Origin: Paenibacillus sp. UNC499MF
Lineage (GTDB): Bacteria; Bacillota; Bacilli; Paenibacillales; NBRC-103111
Length of the DNA: 64,000 bases
NCBI RefSeq assembly: GCF_900107975.1
Contig: NZ_FNVF01000002.1
Span: forward strand, 325,178 to 389,177
Direction of reading: 5' to 3'
This document shows positions 49,946-58,151 of the stretch, in pieces. Each line of letters starts with the position of its first letter. Position 1 is the stretch's first letter. The translations under genes were made by a program, and so were the position numbers. The notes under the pieces are model-generated. The model had not been told where the DNA came from. It saw only the letters and a program-made list of their open reading frames with translations, and did not search any database.

Positions 49946-51082
49946 ATGGATTCTATCTTTTCGCTGTCCGAGCTGCTGTCCCAACAGAAGCCTTCTTCCC
50001 TCGTGGAAATTCCGGGTGTGCTCGGCCAAACTTTTGGACAAGCGACGCTTTCGACAACTTTGCCTATTAGCAAGCTTTTTTCTATTTACGAGGTGGATCT
50101 GGAAGTTCAGCGTGCTATCATTCCGCGCAATCTTAGCAAGCTGATGGATTATGTTTCGCTTTATCTCGATAATCATCAGCCGATTTATTTCCCGGGTGTT
50201 ATTTTCTCCGCAAGAGGGGCCGGCAGCTACGACTCCGAGCAGCACGTATTTCAGCTGCAGCCGATTGAGAAATTGTATGTCGTCGACGGGCAGCACAGGC
50301 TGGCGGCCTTCCAGCGTTTGATGGAAACGCTTCAAAGCCAGATGGCACGCGCCAAAGACCGCAGGGAATACGACCGGATGGAAGAAATCACGGAAAAATT
50401 GAGCCGCCTGTACGCATTCCCGGTCTCGACGATGATCTATCTCGACATCGACGCGCGTCAGGAACGCCAGCTGTTCTCGGACATCAACAAGCTTCCGCGC
50501 AAAATCGGCGGAAATCTGGCGGTTCTCCGGGATCAGCGCCGTTTCTATCACGTAACCGCCTCGCAGCTCGTAGAGAAAGCGCCGGTGATGCAGCACATTC
50601 CGGTCGATATGTTTTCCGAACGCGGAAAAGCGCCGGAATTTCTGTTCACGTATCATCTTCTGATCGAAATTCTGGTCGCCTTGTTCGAAGGACGCATGAA
50701 GTCCGGAGCCCGCAACAACGGCTATCACTATGAAGAAGATGAGGTGGCGGATCATTTGTCGCTCAGCTCCTTCTACTTCCAGCAGCTGCTTAAATATTTG
50801 CCGGAGCCGGTTAAGGGCGAGCCCGCCTGGTCGGAGAACATTCAAATCGCGCTTGCGCTCTTCTTCCACGAGGAAGCGACCAAAAGCGCGAAGTTCAACC
50901 GCTATGCGCTTGAATACGCGACGAAAATCCTGCCTCATATCGACTGGAACGCGATTTTCAGCGGAGACGAGAAGGACCGGCTTCCGCGCCGCTCGCGGAT
51001 TATGAAGGCTTATCAATATATCCGCTCGTTCTATCAGGAGCAGCATCTGTTCCTGATCAGCGATAAGGAGGATGTCGGCTGA
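49946..51082 (+). CDS. DGQHR-domain protein (DndB-like), member 1 of a pair
   Basis: A 378-residue protein. The family core is LYVVDGQHRLAAF with DGQHR at 114-118, preceded by LEVQRAIIPRNLSKLMDYV and followed by IDARQERQLFSDINKLPRKI, the conserved FxDIN block. This is the DndB/DGQHR pattern, a ParB-like fold found in regulators and accessory proteins of DNA phosphorothioation and in unassigned loci. AAAGGAG precedes the ATG. The second DGQHR gene overlaps it by one base. No dndACDE, dptFGH or restriction gene is in the window, so a dnd function is not supported by context. Confidence 0.85.
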   Translation: MDSIFSLSELLSQQKPSSLVEIPGVLGQTFGQATLSTTLPISKLFSIYEVDLEVQRAIIPRNLSKLMDYVSLYLDNHQPIYFPGVIFSARGAGSYDSEQHVFQLQPIEKLYVVDGQHRLAAFQRLMETLQSQMARAKDRREYDRMEEITEKLSRLYAFPVSTMIYLDIDARQERQLFSDINKLPRKIGGNLAVLRDQRRFYHVTASQLVEKAPVMQHIPVDMFSERGKAPEFLFTYHLLIEILVALFEGRMKSGARNNGYHYEEDEVADHLSLSSFYFQQLLKYLPEPVKGEPAWSENIQIALALFFHEEATKSAKFNRYALEYATKILPHIDWNAIFSGDEKDRLPRRSRIMKAYQYIRSFYQEQHLFLISDKEDVG

Positions 51083-52254
51083 TGGACGGATTATGCCTGC
51101 GAATGACGATTCACCCGTTCTGCGAACGCTTCGGTCTCGCGACTGTGGCCCTTAAGGTGCAGGACCTTCTCAACTACACGATGATCGATGCGATCGTGCA
51201 GCGCAAGCTGAGCAAGATGCAGCGCCGCAAAATCTCGAATTATCTCCAGGAGCGCGAGCTCGATCAGGTCTTCTTCGGCCCGGTGACGCTGTCGCTGCGC
51301 GATGTGAGCCAGCTTACCCGCACGAGCGAGGAGCTGTATCTGCGGCACGGTTCCAAGCTCAGCATTATCGACGGGCAGCACCGGATTCTGGCGCTGGGGT
51401 TTGTCAACGAACAGATGCAGAAGGAAGTGAAGCGCACCGAGCGCAAGCTGGCTTCCCTGCGAGTGCGCCACCGCAAAGAAACGGAAAATGGGGAGCTTGC
51501 CGACGAAATCGCTCAGGTAAGCGGTCTGCTGGAGCAGATGGAGGCCCGGCGGCTGGGGCTGATGGAAAGCGAGCTGGCGGTACAAATCTACATCGGGCTT
51601 AACGAGGTGGAGGAGCAGCAGCTTTTCGGGGATATCAACTCGAAGGTGCAGCTCGTGAGCAAGGAGCTCGGGCATTCGTTCGACTCCGTCGATCCGCTCA
51701 ATCTCGTGATCCAGCAGGTGGTCGATCACAACATGCTGCTCAAAGAAGCCGGCGTGGAGAAGCGCAGCAATTTGACGGCCTTCAACCGGAATTTCACGTG
51801 TCTGTCGTGGATGTATTCGACGGCGGTCATGCTCTTTTCGGGCAAAATGCAGTCGTCCTACGAGCTGCAGCGCAAAATCCGCAAGGAAACGGCCACGTAT
51901 GTGGAGATTTTGCACCAGTTCTATAACACGATTTTGCCGATGATGCCGGAGCAGCCGGGTCTTGTGCAGGTGACCTCCGCCAACCGGGTGATGCAGGAGA
52001 GCATTGCGCTGTATGCCAACCAGTTCTTGTTCCAGAACGGAGTGTACAACCCGGAATGGACGTCCTGCCTGCGCATTCTCGAAGGCTTCGACTGGTCGCA
52101 CGACAACGAAGAGCTGGTTTACATTTTCGGCTCGCTCGATAACGGCAAATTAAATCTCATTCATGAAAAATCTCTGCGCAAGCACGGCAAACTCGTAAGC
52201 TTTTTCCTGGAAGGCATCGAGCCGGACGGGTTAAAATCGGCTGAGCTGGCTTAA
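51082..52254 (+). CDS. DGQHR-domain protein (DndB-like), member 2 of a pair
   Basis: A 390-residue paralogue of the previous gene product. DGQHR is at 97-101 in LSIIDGQHRILALGF; upstream is AIVQRKLSKMQRRKISNYL, downstream LNEVEEQQLFGDINSKVQLV. A charged coiled-coil-like segment (about 110-165) follows DGQHR in both. The C-terminal half is helical with LPMMPEQPG and QNGVYNPEW. Overlapping ATGA coupling to member 1 suggests a stoichiometric pair, perhaps a heterodimer. A terminator follows. Confidence 0.85.
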   Translation: MDGLCLRMTIHPFCERFGLATVALKVQDLLNYTMIDAIVQRKLSKMQRRKISNYLQERELDQVFFGPVTLSLRDVSQLTRTSEELYLRHGSKLSIIDGQHRILALGFVNEQMQKEVKRTERKLASLRVRHRKETENGELADEIAQVSGLLEQMEARRLGLMESELAVQIYIGLNEVEEQQLFGDINSKVQLVSKELGHSFDSVDPLNLVIQQVVDHNMLLKEAGVEKRSNLTAFNRNFTCLSWMYSTAVMLFSGKMQSSYELQRKIRKETATYVEILHQFYNTILPMMPEQPGLVQVTSANRVMQESIALYANQFLFQNGVYNPEWTSCLRILEGFDWSHDNEELVYIFGSLDNGKLNLIHEKSLRKHGKLVSFFLEGIEPDGLKSAELA

Positions 52255-52267
52255 GCGGACAAGTAAC

Positions 52268-52327
52268 AACCGGATTGGAAGACGTCTGCCCGAACAGGGG
52301 CGATGTTCCGAGATCCGGTTTTTTTTG
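52268..52327 (+). terminator. Terminator after the DGQHR pair
   Basis: AACCGGAT (52268) and ATCCGGTT (52313) close a long hairpin that ends in eight T residues. Confidence 0.8.
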
Positions 52328-52479
52328 TGTGCTTGCGGACGGAGGCGGGATACGGGAGGTGCGATGTCGCCAGGGGGCATGTAGGCGCCGGAGGTAAATG
52401 TGTTTGCCAACCGAGGGACCGTTCCTCCATAATAGGAAGAAATACGCTGGATTTTACAAAGCTGTAAAGGAGTGAACGC

Positions 52480-55400
52480 ATGCAAATCGGGGAAACGATG
52501 CCCAAGGAGGCGAATGTTCGGCACGCTTTGTTCGCTCTGGCGCTGGCGGCAGCCGTTCTCATCCGCTTTCTCGTGGCTCCGAATGTTTTTGGCTACGAAG
52601 CCGATGTGCGCACGTTTATGGCGTGGGCGGATCGGGCGTTTACGGTCGGGTTCGGAAATCTTTATACCGATCCGGGCTATTTTCTGGATTACCCGCCGGG
52701 GTACATGTACATCTTGTATCTTATCGGCGCTGCCCACCATTTGTTCGGGATCGAATGGGGGACGGGATTGTCTCTGGTCCTGCTGAAAACGCCTCCCATG
52801 CTGGCGGATCTGCTGGCTTCGGTTCTTCTGTACCGGCTGGCTCTGCGTCACGTGAACGTGCGGCAGGCCGCCTTGCTGGCTTCGCTGTATATGCTGAATC
52901 CGGCCGTATGGATCAATTCGGCGGCCTGGGGCCAGGTGGATTCTTTGTTTATGCTGTTCGTTCTTCTGTCCCTGCTGCGCGTGGAGGACAGAAAATTCCC
53001 GGCAGCGGCGGTTTACCTGGGTCTCGCGGTTCTGCTTAAGCCGCAGGGCCTGCTGTTCGGCCCGTTCTTCCTGCTGGCGCTGTTCTGGCGCTTCCGGCAC
53101 AAAGGGTTCGGACGGGAACTTGCGGTCAGCGCAGCTGCAGGGGCCGCAGCCTTTCTGCTGCCGGCTCTGCCTTTTGCCTGGAAGATGGAGCCGCTCTGGC
53201 TGCCCAACCTGTATTTCGGCACGCTGGCTTCGTATCCGTACGCTTCGCTGAATGCCTTTAACCTTCTGGCGCTGCTGGGGGGCAATTTCGAGCCGGCCGA
53301 CGGCCGCCTCTTCTCGCTGACGTACGGGGCCTGGGGCACGCTGCTGTTTGTGCTGTCGCTCCTGTTCGCCCTGGCGTTCTTAGCCAAAAACATGGGTAGG
53401 AAGGGCGCGGGGTTGTACGCCGGGTTCCTGTTCGCCGCAAGCGCGTTTATGCTGATGACCAAAATGCACGAACGGTACTTGTTCTACGGACTGCTTCTGC
53501 TGCTGGCCGCTTATTTGCGGACGAAGGACAGGAGGCTGCTGGTGCTGTTCGCCGGTTTTTCGGTGACGCATTTCGCGAATGTGGGATATGTGCTCTGGAA
53601 AAGCACGAAGGGAATGTTCCACATCCCCAAGCACGATCCCGTTCTCATTCTGGTGTCCCTGGTGAACGTGCTTCTGTTTGCGATGGCGTGGCAGGCTGCG
53701 CGCACATGGGCGCAAAAAGCCGCCGGTGTGGATGCCCGGCCTCAAGGCGGAACCGCCGCCGGGAAAGGTCTCTTCGCCGGCGTCATGAACCGGGGCTCCG
53801 TCGTGTGGGACCGGGACGGAGCCGTGGCGGCCAGACAGCCGCTTCTGACGAAGAAGGACGGCTGGCTGATGGGCGGCATCACCGCGGTTTACGCGGTGAT
53901 CGCGCTGATCAACCTGGGGTCGTTCGACGCGCCCCAGACGTTCTGGAAGCCGGTCGGTCAGACGGATACCGTCGTCGCCGATCTCGGCGCGACGAAGCAT
54001 CTGACGCGCATTCATGATTTTGCCGGCGCCGGAGAAGGCGAATTCCGCTACGAATTCTCCGTGGACGGGGTCACCTGGAACGAGCCGATCGATGTGAAAT
54101 CGGATTATACCAAGGTATTTACGTGGAATGTCGTGAAAACGGAAAGGGATGCCCGGTATGTGAAGATCACACCGCTCGCCCCCGGATTCGCTCTGCATGA
54201 GGCGGCTTTCTTCGACGGAGCTTCCGACACGCCTCTGCCCGTGAGTGTACTGCCTGGAGAAGATACGCAAACTTCCGGGGACCACCGGAAGGTATTCGAT
54301 GAGCAGGCGATCGTACCGGCAAGTCCAGGCTACAAAGACGGCACTTATTTCGACGAGATTTATCACGCCCGGACGGCTTACGAGCATCTGTACCGGATCG
54401 AGCCCTACGAGAGCACGCATCCCCCTCTGGGCAAAATTCTGATCTCGGCGGGTATCGCCCTGTTCGGAATGAACCCGTTCGGCTGGCGCATTGTCGGCAC
54501 GCTGTTCGGCGTCGCGATGCTGCCGCTCATGTATGTGATGGCGAAGCGCTTGTTCGGCCGGACGGAGTATGCGGCGATGGCGGCGTTCCTGTTTGCCGTC
54601 GATTTTATGCACTTTGCCCAGACGCGGATTTCTACCATCGACGTGTACGGCGTATTTTTTATCATGCTGATGTTTGCCTTTATGTACCGGTATACGACGC
54701 TGAGCTTCTATGACGTACCGCTCCGCAAAACGCTGCTTCCGCTCGGGCTTGCGGGCGTCACGTTCGGCATCGGCGCCGCCTCCAAGTGGATTGTGATCTA
54801 CGGAGGGGCGGGTCTTGCCGTGCTGCTCGCCTTATCGCTCTGGGAGCGGTTCGGCGAATACAGGCAGGCACGGCGCGGTCTTGCCGAGTGGAGCCGTGAG
54901 GCATCCACGGCGGAGGGACCGGACCGGGTACGGACCGGGGACAGACCGGCGGAAGCAGCTGGGGCGTCAGGCATATCCGCCGTTTCCGGTGAAGCCGGAC
55001 AGCCGCGCATCCCGGGCGTATTCGAGCGTTTCCATACCGCGGAGAGCACCGAAGAGGACCGGGAACGGTGGCGGCATATCGTCCGTAAATTCCCGCGGAA
55101 TACGGTGTACACCCTGCTCTTCTGCGTGGTCTTCTATGTACTTATTCCCGCCGCCATTTATGCGGCCTCCTATATTCCGTTTATGCTGGTGCCGGGTCCG
55201 GGCCACGGACTGGCCGATGTGGTCACGTACCAGCAGCATATGTACAGTTATCACAGCGGTCTGGTCGCGACCCATCCGTTCTCTTCAAGCTGGTGGGAAT
55301 GGCCGCTGATGCTCAGACCGATCTGGTACTACAAAGGCGAGTTCGTTCCGCCGGGCAGTATGTCGAGCATCGTATCGTTCGGAAATCCGCTCGTCTGGTG

Positions 55401-55752
55401 GCCGGGGCTGCTCTGCGTGCTGCTTGCCCTGTGGGCCGCCGTTAAAACGAAAAACAAGCCGCTCCGCTTCCTGCTCATTGCGTACGCCTCGCAATATTTG
55501 CCGTGGATGCTTGTACCGAGGCTGACATTTATTTACCATTATTTCGCCATGGTTCCGTTTATGATTCTGATGATCATCTTTTTCCTCCGGCACCTTATCG
55601 AGACCAGGCCGAAGCTGAAACGGTGGATTTATGTGTATCTGGCCGGCGCAGCCGTGCTGTTTGCGGTCTTTTATCCGCTGCTTTCGGGTCTGGTCGTGGA
55701 TGATTCGTACACCGGATGGCTCCGCTGGCTGCCGGGCTGGAGCTTTTTCTGA
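52480..55752 (+). CDS. Double GT-C glycosyltransferase: GT87-like half fused to PMT (GT39) half
   Basis: A 1090-residue membrane protein. The first half (about 1-430) is a GT-C transferase with an acidic first loop (YEADVRTFMAWADRAF) and LDYPPGYMYILYLIG, about ten helices and KMHERYLFYGLLLL. A middle extracytoplasmic stretch (about 483-590: TDTVVADLGATKHLTRIHDF, GVTWNEPIDV, ARYVKITPL) looks like a discoidin-type beta sandwich. The second half (about 600-1090) is a protein O-mannosyltransferase type: DGTYFDEIYHARTAYEHL, EPYESTHPPLGKILISAG. A charged low-complexity loop lies near 800-865. It probably glycosylates secreted proteins or polymers. AAAGGAG precedes the ATG. Confidence 0.88.
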   Translation: MQIGETMPKEANVRHALFALALAAAVLIRFLVAPNVFGYEADVRTFMAWADRAFTVGFGNLYTDPGYFLDYPPGYMYILYLIGAAHHLFGIEWGTGLSLVLLKTPPMLADLLASVLLYRLALRHVNVRQAALLASLYMLNPAVWINSAAWGQVDSLFMLFVLLSLLRVEDRKFPAAAVYLGLAVLLKPQGLLFGPFFLLALFWRFRHKGFGRELAVSAAAGAAAFLLPALPFAWKMEPLWLPNLYFGTLASYPYASLNAFNLLALLGGNFEPADGRLFSLTYGAWGTLLFVLSLLFALAFLAKNMGRKGAGLYAGFLFAASAFMLMTKMHERYLFYGLLLLLAAYLRTKDRRLLVLFAGFSVTHFANVGYVLWKSTKGMFHIPKHDPVLILVSLVNVLLFAMAWQAARTWAQKAAGVDARPQGGTAAGKGLFAGVMNRGSVVWDRDGAVAARQPLLTKKDGWLMGGITAVYAVIALINLGSFDAPQTFWKPVGQTDTVVADLGATKHLTRIHDFAGAGEGEFRYEFSVDGVTWNEPIDVKSDYTKVFTWNVVKTERDARYVKITPLAPGFALHEAAFFDGASDTPLPVSVLPGEDTQTSGDHRKVFDEQAIVPASPGYKDGTYFDEIYHARTAYEHLYRIEPYESTHPPLGKILISAGIALFGMNPFGWRIVGTLFGVAMLPLMYVMAKRLFGRTEYAAMAAFLFAVDFMHFAQTRISTIDVYGVFFIMLMFAFMYRYTTLSFYDVPLRKTLLPLGLAGVTFGIGAASKWIVIYGGAGLAVLLALSLWERFGEYRQARRGLAEWSREASTAEGPDRVRTGDRPAEAAGASGISAVSGEAGQPRIPGVFERFHTAESTEEDRERWRHIVRKFPRNTVYTLLFCVVFYVLIPAAIYAASYIPFMLVPGPGHGLADVVTYQQHMYSYHSGLVATHPFSSSWWEWPLMLRPIWYYKGEFVPPGSMSSIVSFGNPLVWWPGLLCVLLALWAAVKTKNKPLRFLLIAYASQYLPWMLVPRLTFIYHYFAMVPFMILMIIFFLRHLIETRPKLKRWIYVYLAGAAVLFAVFYPLLSGLVVDDSYTGWLRWLPGWSFF

Positions 55753-55813
55753 GGGCATGGAAACAATTGTTCACTCTATCAACCGTTTCTTGCAAAGGAA
55801 GGCTTGCCCCGTG

Positions 55814-55822
55814 TGGTATAAT
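55814..55822 (+). promoter_or_regulatory. Extended -10 of the exonuclease gene
   Basis: TGGTATAAT is an extended -10 (TG-n-TATAAT), 45 bases before the GTG start; the -35 region is not clear. Confidence 0.6.
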
Positions 55823-55866
55823 AGAAGGATAGAATCAGGGTTCGGCCCATGATGGGAGAGATATTT

Positions 55867-56754
55867 GTGACACAAACCAGACCTTCAGTCCTGCTGGTGG
55901 ACGGGATGGCCCTGCTGTTCCGGGCCTACTACGCATCGGCTGTGACCGGATATATTAAACGGACGAGCGCGGGGGTGCCGACGAATGCCGTATACGGCTT
56001 CGTGCGGTATTTCTGGGACGCCGTCCAGACTTTTTCGCCGTCTCACGTCATCGTATGCTGGGATATGGGCTCCAAAACGTTCCGTTCCGAGCAGTTTACG
56101 GATTACAAGGCTAACCGGGCCGCAGCGCCCGAAGACCTGATTCCCCAGTTCGACCTCGTCAAAGAAGTAGTGGACTGCTTCGGGGTACCTAACGTGGGAA
56201 TGAGCGGCTATGAAGCGGACGACTGCATCGGAACGCTGGCGCATGCGTACAAAGATTCCGCGGATGTGTTCATCCTGACCGGAGACCACGATCTGCTTCA
56301 GCTCGTGGACGACAGCGTAAGCGTCATTATTATGAAAAAAGGCCACGGCAACTATGCCGTGTACACGCCGGACTTGCTCCTGGAGGAGCGGAATCTGACC
56401 GCGGCCCAAATCATTGATTTGAAAGGGCTCATGGGCGACACCAGCGACAACTATCCGGGCGTAAAAGGCATCGGAGAGAAAACGGCGCTGAAGCTTATTC
56501 AGCAGTACGGCACCATCGAAGGGATTCTCGAAAATCTGACCGAGCTTCCGAAAGGAGTGCGGGCGAAGATCGAGGCGCAGCTCGATATGCTTCACATGTC
56601 CAGGGAGCTGGCGACGATCTTCCTCAAGGTCCCGGTCGCCTGCGCGCTGGAGGAGTGCTGCTGGGCCATCGATCACGAGCGGGTGCTCACGAAGTTCGAG
56701 GAGCTGGAGTTTAAGGGATTGGCCAAGCTGGTCGGCCAGCCGGCTTTTTTGTAG
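55867..56754 (+). CDS. 5'-3' exonuclease (Pol I N-terminal domain-like, YpcP-type)
   Basis: A 295-residue stand-alone flap nuclease. Metal-binding acids are visible in LLVDGMALLF, VCWDMG, GYEADDCIGTLA and LTGDHDLLQLVDD. The arch motif is FTDYKANR, and the helix-three-turn-helix DNA clamp is GLMGDTSDNYPGVKGIGEKTA. These match the 5' nuclease domain of DNA polymerase I and B. subtilis YpcP/ExoR. GTG at 55867 has GGGAGA upstream; earlier ATGs at 55849/55852 lack one. Role: removal of RNA primers and flaps. Confidence 0.93.
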   Translation: MTQTRPSVLLVDGMALLFRAYYASAVTGYIKRTSAGVPTNAVYGFVRYFWDAVQTFSPSHVIVCWDMGSKTFRSEQFTDYKANRAAAPEDLIPQFDLVKEVVDCFGVPNVGMSGYEADDCIGTLAHAYKDSADVFILTGDHDLLQLVDDSVSVIIMKKGHGNYAVYTPDLLLEERNLTAAQIIDLKGLMGDTSDNYPGVKGIGEKTALKLIQQYGTIEGILENLTELPKGVRAKIEAQLDMLHMSRELATIFLKVPVACALEECCWAIDHERVLTKFEELEFKGLAKLVGQPAFL

Positions 56755-56765
56755 GGAAATGTCAG

Positions 56766-56801
56766 GCGATTCGTGCGGTTCAGGCCGGCGGATCGCTTTT
56801 T
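56766..56801 (+). terminator. Terminator of the exonuclease gene
   Basis: GCGATTCG pairs with CGGATCGC (one G-U) and five T residues follow. Confidence 0.75.
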
Positions 56802-56913
56802 AGATTGTTCAATTACCCCCTTACTTCTTATTAAAATGTCACAAAAGGGTTCCCACCATTTCTTGTTTTTGGTATGTTAGGGAATGAGCTGTTTACAGCA
56901 TTTCGGAAAAAAA

Positions 56914-56939
56914 TGAAACAAAACCGCCGCTCAAACGTT
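56914..56939 (+). promoter_or_regulatory. ECF-type promoter of the ATP-grasp/DUF350 operon
   Basis: TGAAAC (56914-56919) and CGTT (56936-56939) are separated by 16 bases and preceded by an A-rich tract. It differs from the pspA promoter at 26318 only in the last base of the -10 (CGTT for CGTA). A sigma-W/M-type factor is likely. Confidence 0.6.
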
Positions 56940-56986
56940 AGAAATAGCATGATAATTTCCTAACGCATTTTGAAAGGATGAGAAAG

Positions 56987-57205
56987 ATGGAAGCTAACGT
57001 ATTGATTATCGAAAAATTGGAAAACGGCGAATTGAAGACGATTGATGAGCGTAATTGGAACGCCACGATGTTATCGTTGATGGAGCATGCCAATTTTCTG
57101 TTAGTCGGCGGCAAAGAGTACGAAATGATCGAAGGAAGGCTCGATGTAGAGAATCAGAGGCTGGAAGTGCTGGTACTGCCCATTAACAAGCAAGCGAGTG
57201 AGTAA
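56987..57205 (+). CDS. Small conserved-looking protein, first gene of the ATP-grasp operon
   Basis: A 72-residue soluble protein (MEANVLIIEKLENGELKTID start; VLVLPINKQASE end) with predicted alternating strands and one helix. I do not recognise it. It sits 48 bases behind an ECF-like promoter and 25 bases before the Ser-rich protein gene. Its role is unknown beyond operon membership. Confidence 0.7.
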   Translation: MEANVLIIEKLENGELKTIDERNWNATMLSLMEHANFLLVGGKEYEMIEGRLDVENQRLEVLVLPINKQASE

Positions 57206-57230
57206 GAAGTCAGAATTGGAGGGACTTGCA

Positions 57231-58151
57231 ATGAACGACAATCTGAACAACAACGCAGGCGGGCTTAACGATAAGGAATCGGCTGCAGCCCTCGAAGCTG
57301 TGGCGGGCAAGAACAATGCGGAAGCGGTTGCAGTGGATAACGCCGGAGCGCCCGAAGCGGGCTCTCCCGAAGCGGTGCTGGCTGAACGTGCGGCTGCCGC
57401 GGACAAATCGGCGCAGGCGCGTGCCGCACGCAGGACGCGTACCCCGAAGCCGCTTCGTGTGCTGAACACGTCGCTAGGTGTCGTACTGGCGGCCAACCTG
57501 CTGCTGCTTCCGGCGGTTCACGCCGAGAGTAAAGCGGGAGATCCGCAAATCATCGAATGGTCCAACGAAGATGTCAAAACCTATTTCGATCCGAGCGCGG
57601 ACTGGAATATCCCTCTCCCGGATCAGCTGGATAAACCGGGAGCGACCCCGACTCCGACGCCTTCCGCTGGCGTAGGCACGGGCGGCACAGGGGCGGGAGT
57701 AGGCGCAGCCGCTCCGATCGTGTACAACAACGGTCTCGACTGGACCGACCTGATGCTGTATCACCTGATCTTCAACAGCGGCGGTTCCTACTCGTCGAGC
57801 GGCTGGTCCAGCTCGCGTCCGTCTTACGATTACCGCACGAAGAAGCCTTACTCGGTGCCGACGTACGATTCGACGAAGTTTCAGAACAAACCGACGGCGA
57901 ATTCGACGGTCAAGCCGAAAACTTCGAAAACAACGGGAGCTTTTAACAGCAAATCGACGATTAATTCGCGGAACAGCTCAAGCAAGAGCTCGACAAGCAG
58001 CGGTTCCACCGGCACGAAATCCGGAACTTCCAGTTCCTCGGGTTCCGTTTCATCCGGTTCATCCAGTAAATCCTCGTCCTCGTCGTCCGGCAGCATCGGC
58101 GGCAAATCCGGCGGATTCAGCTCGTCCGGCAGCTCCTCCAGCGGAAGCTGA
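57231..58151 (+). CDS. Secreted Ser/Gly-rich protein beside an ATP-grasp ligase (YgiB-like position)
   Basis: A 306-residue protein of unusual build. An Ala/Asn/Glu-rich cytoplasm-like tail (1-65) precedes an RR..R basic patch and a hydrophobic segment (about 77-98) ending in VHA-ES, a possible signal peptidase site. The mature part has a Pro/Thr linker, a Gly/Ala segment, NNGLDWTDLMLYHLIFN and then about 120 residues dominated by Ser, Gly, Lys and Thr, ending GSSSSGS. It overlaps the ATP-grasp gene by one base. In E. coli the equivalent place next to ygiC/yjfC is held by DUF1190 lipoproteins, also Ser/Gly-rich; sequence homology is not shown. It may be the ligase substrate. Confidence 0.75.
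   Translation: MNDNLNNNAGGLNDKESAAALEAVAGKNNAEAVAVDNAGAPEAGSPEAVLAERAAAADKSAQARAARRTRTPKPLRVLNTSLGVVLAANLLLLPAVHAESKAGDPQIIEWSNEDVKTYFDPSADWNIPLPDQLDKPGATPTPTPSAGVGTGGTGAGVGAAAPIVYNNGLDWTDLMLYHLIFNSGGSYSSSGWSSSRPSYDYRTKKPYSVPTYDSTKFQNKPTANSTVKPKTSKTTGAFNSKSTINSRNSSSKSSTSSGSTGTKSGTSSSSGSVSSGSSSKSSSSSSGSIGGKSGGFSSSGSSSSGS

Noticed and set aside
49838-52330. A complete DNA phosphorothioation (dnd) locus
   Set aside because: Only two DGQHR/DndB-like genes are present. No cysteine desulfurase, DndC, DndD or DndE gene flanks them.
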